A stretch of DNA of 6,941 nt, from assembly GCA_002407845.1 (NCBI GenBank), contig DHPK01000009.1, positions 75,342-82,282 of the forward strand. Reading direction: 5' to 3'. Source of the stretch: Leptolinea sp. UBA5366. Its GTDB lineage: Bacteria > Chloroflexota > Anaerolineae > Anaerolineales > Anaerolineaceae. The translations under genes were made by a program, and so were the position numbers. The notes beneath the pieces were generated by a model, which searched no databases, had not been told where the DNA came from, and worked only from the letters and a program-made list of their open reading frames with translations. Position 1 is the first letter of the stretch. Each line of letters opens with the position of its first letter. Positions 1-6,717 of this stretch are shown piece by piece.

Positions 1-225
1 GCCGATGTCGGTGAAAAAGTAGGTGTGAAGATCGTCATATTCAACCACATTGTTCGGATCGCGCATGGTGGTCAGGTATTCGGACTCAGGCACGTTTTTG
101 CGATTGCGCTCTTTTTCAATTCTGTTCGTGATCTTCCGGTTTTCCTTCGAAATGTTGTGAGATTCACGCGCGGAAATATAGTTATTTTTTTGCTTCTGCT
201 TAGAGTTGTTTTCTTGCTGGTTCAT
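1..225 (-). CDS. Peptide/nickel-type ABC transporter ATP-binding protein (DppD/OppD-like), 5' part only
   Basis: This is the first 75 codons of an ATPase that would power the transporter from the cytoplasmic face; the left window edge cuts it before the Walker A motif. The ATG at 225..223 lies 9 nt after the stop of the DppC-like permease gene, with a purine-rich stretch (AAAAGGTAGGACGG) overlapping that stop as the likely ribosome site. Residues 1-58 are a basic, Lys/Arg/Asn-rich extension (13 Lys/Arg against 8 Asp/Glu by residue 56) with no obvious fold. Residues 59-75 (NNVVEYDDLHTYFFTDIG region) match the first beta strand of DppD/OppD-type ATPases, which normally begins within a few residues of the start. 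An internal ATG at codon 54 would give a standard start but has no Shine-Dalgarno sequence before it, so the long form is preferred. The assignment rests on this short match plus operon position; no catalytic motif is visible. Confidence 0.8.
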   Translation of the reverse strand, partial: MNQQENNSKQKQKNNYISARESHNISKENRKITNRIEKERNRKNVPESEYLTTMRDPNNVVEYDDLHTYFFTDIG

Positions 226-234
226 TCGTCCGTC

Positions 235-2001
235 CTACCTTTTCATTTTCGGGTCAAAGGCGTCCCGTAAACCGTCTCCGACAAAGTTAAAACCGAGGAC
301 GGTCAAAACGATCAGAATGCCCGCCGGAATCCAGATGAACCAGTAGTTGGTCATCACATGCAGGTTGGTCGCGGCGTTAATGATGCTCCCCCAGGATGCG
401 ATTGGATATTTGACGCCCAGCCCAAGGAACGATAATGTTGCTTCGATGATGATGATATTCCCAAGCGCCAGCGTCGCCTGAACGATCAGAAGCGGCATGA
501 CGTTGGGGACCAGATGGCGGAAGATTCGGCGCGCAACTGGGATGCCGGTTGCTTCGGTCGCGACCATGAAATCCTGTTCTCTGAGTGTCAGGATTTGTCC
601 GCGGACAACGCGCGCGATACCCGTCCAGCCTAAAATGCCGAGGACTGCCATCAGGTAGAAAATTCTGGCGACGGGGTTGATTTCAAACGTGTCCATCACA
701 GCTCCCATGATGATCACAATTGGATAAAACGGGATCGAGTTGAACAGGTCAACCACCCGCATCAGCAGCGTGTCAATCGCACCGCCAAAGAAGCCGGCGA
801 TTCCGCCGACGACAACGCCGATCAGCAGTTCAAAGAAGACCACGACAAACCCGACCATCAGCGAAATTCTACCGCCGTACATCAGGCGTGTCAGAACATC
901 CATGCCGTTTCCGTCTGTCCCAAGCCAGTGCTGGCGCGAGGGAAAGCTGAAAATGTCGATCAGCTGTGATTCTTTCTGTGCCATGATCGAGTAGGTTTCA
1001 TGAACGCGGTTGATTGTGTAAGTTTCTTCAACGCCCTGGGCGTCTGTCACGACAAAAGAAGTCTGGCGGTCATTGATTGCTTCACTGAATTTGCGCTTGA
1101 AATCAACTGTCAGGAAGACTTCCGGAGAAATTGCGCGCACGATCAGGTTAGAAATCGAAGCATACGGGGTTTCGCCCGTTTCGGATTGCCGGTAGATGAT
1201 CGCTGCTTCGTCCGAAAGGTCAATCCGGTAGGTGATGCCGGCTGCTTCAAAGGAGTCCTGATCATTGATCAGAGCGGTCTGAGCCTCATACACGAATTCG
1301 ACAGTTCCCAGTTTTTTCCGGGCGTCCGGTTCAAAAGCGTCAAAGATCAGTTTTGATGCGATGGCAATATCTTTCGAATAGGTGATTGAATTCATTTTCC
1401 CCTGACGGGTGATGAAATAATGACTGCCGTCATATTCGAAATCAGCAGCACGGGCTTCAATCGCTTCAACAGCCGCAGTTTCAAGCCCTTCTGTCAATTC
1501 AAACCCTTCAGCCGCAGTGAACCGGCCTTTTCCTGCCAAAATGATCACTTCAGCAGCCGGGAAATTTTCAGCGATGATATAAAAATCGGGCGTGATTTCA
1601 GTGTAGGAGTAGTCTTTGCCTCCGCTCGAAAACACGAGCCGTTTGTTGTTTTTTGCGAGGACAAACTGCGCAATCGCACCGCCCGGAAAGCTTTGACCGT
1701 CCTGAACGATGTAACGCAGATCTTTATTGATGGTTGCTGCAGCGTATTCCTTCGGGATGACTTCATATTTTCGGAAAACCTGCTGCTGTTTGTAGGGGCT
1801 GATTACGCCGCCGATGAATGAAAAAAGAAACATCGCGATCAGGATAATCAGTCCGACAATTGCCAGTTTGTTGCGGATGAACCGCCGGAAAACCAGCATC
1901 GAAGGGGACAGGACCTTAACTCTTGAAACGTCATCGAGATGGATTTCTTCTTGCAGATTTGGGTCAGCGGGCAAATTTTGTTGTTGTGGGGATTCGCTCA
2001 T
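235..2001 (-). CDS. DppC/OppC-like ABC transporter permease with a ~285-residue extracytoplasmic insertion
   Basis: This is one of two inner-membrane subunits forming the transport channel. Of its 588 residues, 1-45 are cytoplasmic and TM1 is about 46-68 (AIVGLIILIAMFLFSFIGG). Residues 70-355 form a large hydrophilic insertion. The canonical DppC core then starts at HWLGTDGNGMDVLTRLMYGG (358-377). TM segments follow near 380-405, 422-437, 445-465, 500-526 and 555-575. The EAA-type loop that couples to the ATPase is about 483-499 (EATGI...RHLVP). The C-terminus GDGLRDAFDPKMKR is typical. Usual length is about 280-310 residues, so nearly half of this protein is extra. By family topology the insertion lies outside the membrane, where it could meet the substrate-binding protein. 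The ATG has AAAGGAG 8 nt upstream, overlapping the stop of the upstream permease gene, which implies translational coupling. The family is certain; the role of the insertion is unknown. Confidence 0.95.
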   Translation of the reverse strand: MSESPQQQNLPADPNLQEEIHLDDVSRVKVLSPSMLVFRRFIRNKLAIVGLIILIAMFLFSFIGGVISPYKQQQVFRKYEVIPKEYAAATINKDLRYIVQDGQSFPGGAIAQFVLAKNNKRLVFSSGGKDYSYTEITPDFYIIAENFPAAEVIILAGKGRFTAAEGFELTEGLETAAVEAIEARAADFEYDGSHYFITRQGKMNSITYSKDIAIASKLIFDAFEPDARKKLGTVEFVYEAQTALINDQDSFEAAGITYRIDLSDEAAIIYRQSETGETPYASISNLIVRAISPEVFLTVDFKRKFSEAINDRQTSFVVTDAQGVEETYTINRVHETYSIMAQKESQLIDIFSFPSRQHWLGTDGNGMDVLTRLMYGGRISLMVGFVVVFFELLIGVVVGGIAGFFGGAIDTLLMRVVDLFNSIPFYPIVIIMGAVMDTFEINPVARIFYLMAVLGILGWTGIARVVRGQILTLREQDFMVATEATGIPVARRIFRHLVPNVMPLLIVQATLALGNIIIIEATLSFLGLGVKYPIASWGSIINAATNLHVMTNYWFIWIPAGILIVLTVLGFNFVGDGLRDAFDPKMKR

Positions 2002-2015
2002 GAGTTTCGCTCCTT

Positions 2016-3002
2016 TCAGTTAATTCGGACGCGCGGATCGACGACCGCGTACATGAAGTCCGCAATTAACAGACTGACCTGTGTGAGGATCATGATGATC
2101 ACCAGATAAAACATGGCAAATGGGATATCGCCATGGATAATTGCGTAGTAAGAGATATATCCGATACCCGGAATTTGATAAAGCGTTTCCGTGATAAACG
2201 ACCCGGCAAACATGTTCGGGATCAGATATGAAAAGTAGGTTACGAGCGGGATCAGCGTGTTCCTGAAAGCATGTCGGTTGATCACGACATCTTCAGAAAG
2301 CCCCTTTGCGCGGGCAGTTCGGATGTAATCAGCATTGAGGACTTCGAGCATGTTCGTCCGGGTATAACGCATTAGACCGCCGATATTAAGCATGGAGAGG
2401 GTCAGAACCGGCAGAACCAGATGTTTTGCCATATCGCCGACCTTGCCCCAAAAATCCAGTTGATCATAGTAGCAGCCGACGATCCCATAAAGATCAAACC
2501 AGCCGAGTTTCACTGAGAATATATATTTCAATACGGTAGCAAGAAAGAAAGTCGGCAGCGAAATCGCAATCATCGAAACGATTGTCACCATGTAGTCGGT
2601 CTTGCTGTATTGTTTCCGCGCCGCCAGGATTCCCAGCGGGATGGAAATGAAAGTCTGTACCAGAAGCGTGATGACATTCAAGAAAATTGAATACCAGATC
2701 ACCTCCTTAAATTTCTGCACAACCGGGATGCCGTATTCCCAGGAGTTGCCAAAATCGCCGCGGATTGCATTTTTCCCCCAATTGAAGAAACCAACGAAGA
2801 TGTTCGTGTCTAATGAATAGACTTTATTGAGCTGGTTAAGAATTTCGGTGTAGCTGGGGGAGTTTGGTGCAGATGATCTTTCACGGGCAACTTTTTCAAA
2901 ATAGGATGTCGGCAGCAGCCGTAATGTTGAATAAACGATGAGTGAACCGAAAAATACGATAAAACATGCATAAATCAGTCTGCGAAGGAAATATTTCGTC
3001 AT
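2016..3002 (-). CDS. DppB/OppB-like ABC transporter permease
   Basis: This is the partner permease subunit, 328 residues, a normal length for the family. The N-terminus MTKYFLRRLIYACFIVFFGS gives TM1 at about 9-29 and is typical of DppB. A soluble loop of about 70 residues follows, containing the conserved-looking RGDFGNSW (81-88). Further TM segments lie near 104-127, 137-162, 194-210, 250-270 and 294-318. The EAA-type ATPase-coupling loop is RTARAKGLSEDVV...RNTLIP (228-252). The end MYAVVDPRVRIN matches the family's C-terminal Y-x-x-x-DPR-[VI]R signature. The ATG has a moderate ribosome site (AAAAGGG, about 6 nt away). The stop lies 14 nt before the DppC-like gene. A 132-bp gap with stem-loops separates it from the binding-protein gene upstream. 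I see no insertion here, unlike its neighbours. Confidence 0.95.
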   Translation of the reverse strand: MTKYFLRRLIYACFIVFFGSLIVYSTLRLLPTSYFEKVARERSSAPNSPSYTEILNQLNKVYSLDTNIFVGFFNWGKNAIRGDFGNSWEYGIPVVQKFKEVIWYSIFLNVITLLVQTFISIPLGILAARKQYSKTDYMVTIVSMIAISLPTFFLATVLKYIFSVKLGWFDLYGIVGCYYDQLDFWGKVGDMAKHLVLPVLTLSMLNIGGLMRYTRTNMLEVLNADYIRTARAKGLSEDVVINRHAFRNTLIPLVTYFSYLIPNMFAGSFITETLYQIPGIGYISYYAIIHGDIPFAMFYLVIIMILTQVSLLIADFMYAVVDPRVRIN

Positions 3003-3012
3003 AAAAAGCCCT

Positions 3013-3038
3013 TTTCAGTCTGTTTCAGATTTTTTCAG
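3013..3038 (-). repeat. Three CTGAAA direct repeats at exact 10-nt spacing
   Basis: The hexamer CTGAAA (TTTCAG on the plus strand) occurs at 3033-3038, 3023-3028 and 3013-3018. Each copy is exactly 10 nt from the next, in the leader just before the DppB-like gene. The last copy runs into that gene's ribosome site. The same hexamer also precedes the ribosome site of the DppC-like gene (2014-2019). The repeats are plainly visible; a function is not. They could be a helically phased protein site, a translation-enhancing leader or a chance slippage product. Confidence 0.4.
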
Positions 3039-3044
3039 GGTAGG

Positions 3045-3085
3045 AAACGGATGGGGCAAGTCGGTTAGTACTGCCCCATCCGTTT
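3045..3085 (-). promoter_or_regulatory. Strong intercistronic stem-loop (14-bp perfect stem)
   Basis: The arms 3045-3058 and 3072-3085 (AAACGGATGGGGCA on the plus strand and its exact complement) enclose a 13-nt loop. The stem lies between the binding-protein stop and the DppB-like start. In the minus-strand transcript the second arm is followed by CCTACCCTGAAAAA, with no U-run, so it is a poor intrinsic terminator. It more likely protects the 3' end of the binding-protein message or lowers read-through, as intercistronic hairpins do in other ABC importer operons, where binding protein is needed in excess over permease. Confidence 0.75.
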
Positions 3086-3087
3086 AT

Positions 3088-3109
3088 TTCGTGTCAGAAA
3101 CACCACGAA
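3088..3109 (-). repeat. Second, smaller intercistronic stem-loop
   Basis: TTCGTG (3088-3093) and CACGAA (3104-3109) form a 6-bp perfect stem with a 10-nt loop. It sits between the binding-protein stop codon and the strong hairpin, only 2 nt from the latter. The two stems would fold in tandem in the transcript and may act together as a 3'-end stabiliser. Taken alone this stem is short enough to be chance. Confidence 0.4.
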
Positions 3110-3134
3110 TTTACTTTGTCAACGAATAATCAGT

Positions 3135-5540
3135 TTACTTCGCTGCCATTTGAAGTTTTTCAATTTCCGCGTTCCAATCATAGAAAGTCGTGATGTCATG
3201 TGTAACTGTGTCAATCACAACACGTTCGCTGCTGAAAACGGTTGAATTCTGGCGTTGGTATGCCGGAATTTCGACAGCCCAGTCGACGATGATGTCAAGC
3301 GCTGCCTGATAAACTTCCTTGCGGTATGCCTGGTCATCGCTGCGGCGGGCATCGACGATCAGCTGATCCAGTTCGGCGTCAGCAATATGATAGTGGTTGG
3401 AATCTGATCCGCCCTTGCCGATGATACCGGAGCTGTGATAGACCTGATACATGTCAGGATCGATGGTTGACTGCCAGGCAGCGCACCACAGTTCCTGCTT
3501 GCCGGTGTCCAGCGTGTCCCAAAGGATGCTGGTGTCAGCCGGGTCATTAATCTTCAGCGTCATGCCGATTGTTGCCAGTGCATTGGATGCGTCGGTCACG
3601 AGTGCGAATGACGGGTGGTCGCCAGTTCCGCCGCCGGGGATGATCAATTCATAGGTCAGTTTGGCGCCTTCCGGAGCTGCGGTCAGCATGCCGGTGGCTT
3701 CATCAAGCGTGTAGCCAGCTGCGACAAAATAAGCTTTAGCGGCTTCAATCGCTGCCACGTATTTGTCTTCTGAGCCCATGTCAGCAGTGTAGATCGGGTT
3801 GCCGTCAACGTCTTGCGAGAAGGCGATCTTGTAACCGGGATCGGTCGGCTGCGGAGCTGCCCAGGAAGTGTTGGAAATGGGGTACTGAATGACGGAGGCC
3901 GCTTCGCCATAGTGGGAGTCATAAGCTACGTCACGATAGACTGCGATAACGGTCGCGAGACCCTTGCGCAGGTTCTTTGAGGCTTCCGAATTCGGTTCTG
4001 TTCCAACCAGAACGGTGTCAGCATTGATGCCGATGTATCCGTAACCGCGGTTGTCGACTTTGAAGGTGCTCATGACGTCGCCGGTGATTTCTTTGTTGCT
4101 GTTGTAACTGGCGATATCGTCGAAGTTCTGTTTTGAACCGCTGATATTGGCACCGTCAATTGTGCCGGTTGCGATACCGGCGATGTATTCTGAATCCTGC
4201 GTTTCCTTGAATTGAACGAGTTTTGTCTGCGGTTCACCCAAGAAGAACAGCGGGTTGGATTCAAAATAGACGACCCGGTTTTCATACTTTACGAACTGAT
4301 ATGCGCCTGCGCCGAGCGGCTCCGTCGTCTTGGACTGAACCAGGCTCAAGTCGTTGAAAGGATGACCGAACATGTTGTTCTCATAGTCATACTGTGCAGC
4401 ATCGCCATAATAATGCAGCGGAGCGACGAAAATACCAAGAATGGAATAAATCGCTGGGGCTTCATAGCCGTTCAGCTTGACTTCAACGGTGTAATCATCA
4501 AGTTTCTTGATACCCGTGATATTCGGGATACCGGCTGCCATCTCAGGTTCTTTCGCGCCTTCGCTGGTGATGAAGGTATCTTTCGCTGCGTTGACGACTG
4601 ATTTTGCGCCAGCGTCAGTAGCTTCGGTGCCGAAGAATGCAGCGGCGTCGCCTTCATAAGCAGCATAAGTTTCATTGTAATAATCTTCGATTGTCGGTGC
4701 TTCGCCGGCGTTCAGGTCAAAGGTTGCGCCTGAGGCGGTGGTTAAAACACCGTCAGCAACCTTGCCGAAACCCCACATTGCCATGCCGAAAGCAGTTCGC
4801 AGACCTTCATCGGCGGTGACTTCTTCCGGAGCCTTGCCCATGGTATCCTGCGCATAACCTGTAGCATAGTTCGTGTTGACATAGTCAACGATCTTCTGAA
4901 CTTCGCCCATCCAGTATTCTTTTTCGAGAGCCCAATAAGCATCCTGCTGTTCTTTTGTCCAGGCATCGCCTTCTGCCCAAACGTGATCAACACCGGCAGC
5001 TTTAATGTCAGCAGCCAGCAATTCATATTTTCCATAGATGTCGCTGGTTGTCTGGGTCTGATAATCCTGCAGGCCGATAATGTCGTAAGAATTTAATGTG
5101 GTTGAGCCTGCGTAGGCTGGATCAAGGTAAACATAATAGGTGAAAATGACGTCGTCGGCTGTCAGCGGGGTGCCGTCAGCAAAGACGATGTCTTCACGCA
5201 GTTTGGCGGAATAGGTGGTGATGTCTGCTGTCTCGTCATAGTTGACGTCCAGGTCAGCAATACCATAATATGTGTAATCAACACCGTTGTAGGGAATTGT
5301 CTCGCCTTCAATACCGTTGAAAATGATTCCGCCGACCCGGTCGGTGGTCATCAGCGCGACATTGGTCATTTCAACTACGTCCTGGTCATATGCCGTGTCA
5401 GCGTAGAAAGGACTGAATTTCTGGCTGAAATTGGACTGTCCAAAGACGAATGGAACGGTCGTTTCCTGCGCGAACACTGGCAGACTGAGTGTCGCAACCA
5501 GTATTACTGCGAGCAGAATGGATAAAAACTTTTTATTCAT
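3135..5540 (-). CDS. Extracytoplasmic solute-binding protein, family 5 (Opp/Dpp type), enlarged
   Basis: This protein should capture the substrate outside the membrane and deliver it to the two permeases. Its 801 residues exceed the usual 500-600. Residues 1-24 are a signal peptide (NKKF, hydrophobic core, VFA|QE); no lipobox cysteine is present, and the only cysteine is near 686. The family core begins at about 30. The typical segment LREDIVFADGTPLTADDVIFTYY is at about 114-136, DDYTVEVKL at 348-356, LGAGAYQFVKYE at 409-420 and YIGINAD at 502-508. The C-terminal lobe contains WQSTIDPDMYQVYHSSG (about 689-705). Residues 161-337 are an insertion, acidic and aromatic, with Trp near 188, 194, 203, 210 and 256. 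The chosen ATG at 5540..5538 is 6 nt from AGGAGG; the in-frame TTG one codon earlier is only 3 nt away and less likely. The substrate cannot be inferred. Confidence 0.95.
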   Translation of the reverse strand: MNKKFLSILLAVILVATLSLPVFAQETTVPFVFGQSNFSQKFSPFYADTAYDQDVVEMTNVALMTTDRVGGIIFNGIEGETIPYNGVDYTYYGIADLDVNYDETADITTYSAKLREDIVFADGTPLTADDVIFTYYVYLDPAYAGSTTLNSYDIIGLQDYQTQTTSDIYGKYELLAADIKAAGVDHVWAEGDAWTKEQQDAYWALEKEYWMGEVQKIVDYVNTNYATGYAQDTMGKAPEEVTADEGLRTAFGMAMWGFGKVADGVLTTASGATFDLNAGEAPTIEDYYNETYAAYEGDAAAFFGTEATDAGAKSVVNAAKDTFITSEGAKEPEMAAGIPNITGIKKLDDYTVEVKLNGYEAPAIYSILGIFVAPLHYYGDAAQYDYENNMFGHPFNDLSLVQSKTTEPLGAGAYQFVKYENRVVYFESNPLFFLGEPQTKLVQFKETQDSEYIAGIATGTIDGANISGSKQNFDDIASYNSNKEITGDVMSTFKVDNRGYGYIGINADTVLVGTEPNSEASKNLRKGLATVIAVYRDVAYDSHYGEAASVIQYPISNTSWAAPQPTDPGYKIAFSQDVDGNPIYTADMGSEDKYVAAIEAAKAYFVAAGYTLDEATGMLTAAPEGAKLTYELIIPGGGTGDHPSFALVTDASNALATIGMTLKINDPADTSILWDTLDTGKQELWCAAWQSTIDPDMYQVYHSSGIIGKGGSDSNHYHIADAELDQLIVDARRSDDQAYRKEVYQAALDIIVDWAVEIPAYQRQNSTVFSSERVVIDTVTHDITTFYDWNAEIEKLQMAAK

Positions 5541-5546
5541 CAATAA

Positions 5547-5552
5547 CCTCCT
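5547..5552 (-). promoter_or_regulatory. Ribosome binding site AGGAGG of the binding-protein gene
   Basis: This perfect AGGAGG is the strongest ribosome site in the window. Its 6-nt distance to ATG (5540) against 3 nt to the in-frame TTG (5543) decides the start codon. The strength fits a protein made in excess over its permeases. Confidence 0.85.
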
Positions 5553-5576
5553 AAATTATTTTGCTCAAAAAAGATT

Positions 5577-5593
5577 TTAAAGTACATCTTTAA
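5577..5593 (-). repeat. Small A+T-rich inverted repeat in the operon leader
   Basis: TTAAAG (5593..5588) and CTTTAA (5582..5577) flank a 5-nt loop, beginning about 2 nt after the predicted transcript start. An alternative overlapping pairing, AAAGAT with ATCTTT (5591..5586 and 5575..5570), is followed by a T-run and would look like a weak terminator. Both stems are weak and the region is A+T-rich, so chance is quite possible. Confidence 0.25.
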
Positions 5594-5601
5594 CCTTATA
5601 A

Positions 5602-5630
5602 ATTGTCATAGACTTTGCAACATTTGTCAA
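5602..5630 (-). promoter_or_regulatory. Sigma-70-type promoter for the transporter operon
   Basis: A perfect -35 box TTGACA (5630..5625), a 17-bp spacer and a -10 candidate GACAAT (5607..5602, 4 of 6 matches) lie in the A+T-rich gap upstream of the binding-protein gene. Transcription would start near 5595, leaving a leader of about 55 nt. The -35 and spacing are good; the -10 is imperfect, and TATAAG just downstream (5600..5595) is too far from this -35 to pair with it. Confidence 0.55.
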
Positions 5631-5666
5631 ATTTAATTCAAGCCTAATTAACAAAATATTAATAAA

Positions 5667-6659
5667 TCAGTCGCTATCCTCTTCAAAATCATCCTCATCT
5701 GGATAAAAGTCATCATTCGAATTCGCATTGAGCGACTCCACATCCATCTGGTCAACGCTTTGAAGCATGTCCTCGAAATCGTCTTCTTCCGGTTCATCTT
5801 CATATTCGTCATCCGATTTTGGTAGCCCCTCAGCAGCGACAACCTGCTTGAACATCCAAATCAGATTCCTTTTATGAAGCTGTTCTGCCAAGCCTCCAAG
5901 GTAGACCCGGCTTTTACCGCTCGATTCAATATCAAAATCATTGAGATAGTCGGCAGGGTTGCGGCGGCGGGTGGCTTTACGGGCGATTTCATGAATATTT
6001 TCGATGTACGTGATATTTTCCTGGACCGCTTCCTCGATTTCCCCGCGCAAAATGATATCCCCATGTCCCTGAACGATATTTTCAAGCCCCATATCGCCGA
6101 TTTTCCGAATGACATCGATGCTCTGCTGATAGTGGCTCTCGTTCAGCTGCGGAATTGCCATAAAGGCGTCGCCGGCAAACAGCACGCGGTCCTCCTCAAC
6201 AAAGACAGAAATTCCATCTGCGGAATGCCCGGGAGTTAAGAGGATGATCAGATTCTTTTTCCCGATTTTCAGAGTCATTTCACCATGCGCAAAGGTCAGG
6301 TGAGGCAGCACAATTTCTGTGTTCTGATAGGCGGGATTTTGTTTCTTGGTCGCTTCGAGCGCTTCAATGCCGCTCTCTTTCAGATTTTTAGCGCACAGCG
6401 TGTGAGCGATGATGGTCGCGTTGGGAAAGTAGCAGTTTCCCCAGGCGTGATCTGCATGGGAGTGGGTATTAATAAGATAACGGATCGGTACTCCGATCGT
6501 TTCAGTCACAAATTGCCGGATTTGCTTGGATTCCTCCGGCATAGCCAGCGTGTCAACGACAACTGCCCACTGCGGACCGACGATGACGCCGGCAGTCACC
6601 TGGGCATAAACTTCGCTTTGGAACCAATAGACATTTTCAGAAATGCGCTCGCGCTGCAT
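5667..6659 (-). CDS. Metallo-beta-lactamase-fold metallo-hydrolase with hyperacidic C-terminal tail
   Basis: This is a probable cytoplasmic zinc-dependent hydrolase of 330 residues; no signal peptide is seen. The metal-binding set is complete: NTHSHADH gives His66, His68, Asp70 and His71; TPGHS gives His145; FAGD gives Asp164; GHG gives His199. The N-terminal strands (ENVYWFQSE...TAGVIVGPQWAVVVDTL) and the loop ahead of His66 are typical. The core ends near 280. Residues 281-330 form an extra tail with 25 Asp/Glu among 50 residues and one Lys. The ATG at 6659 is preceded by AAGGGGGA about 10 nt upstream. It is on the same strand as the transporter, but a 126-bp gap with its own promoter separates them, so separate transcription is likely. 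The substrate is unknown: the fold covers thioester, lactone, phosphodiester and other hydrolyses, and no feature here narrows it. From memory it resembles hydrolases of Anaerolineae. Confidence 0.9.
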   Translation of the reverse strand: MQRERISENVYWFQSEVYAQVTAGVIVGPQWAVVVDTLAMPEESKQIRQFVTETIGVPIRYLINTHSHADHAWGNCYFPNATIIAHTLCAKNLKESGIEALEATKKQNPAYQNTEIVLPHLTFAHGEMTLKIGKKNLIILLTPGHSADGISVFVEEDRVLFAGDAFMAIPQLNESHYQQSIDVIRKIGDMGLENIVQGHGDIILRGEIEEAVQENITYIENIHEIARKATRRRNPADYLNDFDIESSGKSRVYLGGLAEQLHKRNLIWMFKQVVAAEGLPKSDDEYEDEPEEDDFEDMLQSVDQMDVESLNANSNDDFYPDEDDFEEDSD

Positions 6660-6687
6660 AAAGGATATGTCCCCCTTCGCTCATGAT

Positions 6688-6708
6688 GCCGATTTTTTTC
6701 AAATCGGC
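6688..6708 (-). promoter_or_regulatory. 8-bp perfect stem-loop in the hydrolase leader
   Basis: GCCGATTT (6688-6695) and AAATCGGC (6701-6708) are exact inverted repeats with a 5-nt loop. On the minus strand the stem starts about 3 nt after the predicted transcript start and ends about 28 nt before the start codon. No U-run follows it, so it is not a terminator. It may stabilise the 5' end of the message, or as DNA it may be an operator overlapping the start of transcription. Confidence 0.55.
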
Positions 6709-6717
6709 TTTGAATTT

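Noticed and set aside
1420..1821. 133-codon plus-strand open frame
   Set aside because: It is antisense to the permease insertion, which reads as normal protein and continues in frame into the permease core.
3117..3122. TTGACA on the minus strand between the binding-protein and DppB-like genes, possible second promoter
   Set aside because: No acceptable -10 box lies 16-18 bp downstream, and the sequence there forms the hairpins.
4212..4601. 129-codon plus-strand open frame
   Set aside because: It lies entirely antisense within the clearly coding binding-protein gene and has no recognisable protein features.
5541..5543. In-frame TTG as start codon of the binding-protein gene (802 aa)
   Set aside because: It is only 3 nt from AGGAGG, while the following ATG has a normal 6-nt spacing.
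5645..5666. A+T-rich inverted repeat after the hydrolase stop, possible terminator
   Set aside because: The arms are only 5 A/T pairs (ATTAA/TTAAT) with no clear T-run; chance is likely in such A+T-rich sequence.
6285..6686. 133-codon plus-strand open frame
   Set aside because: It is antisense to the hydrolase active-site region; the opposite strand carries the complete metal-binding motif set.
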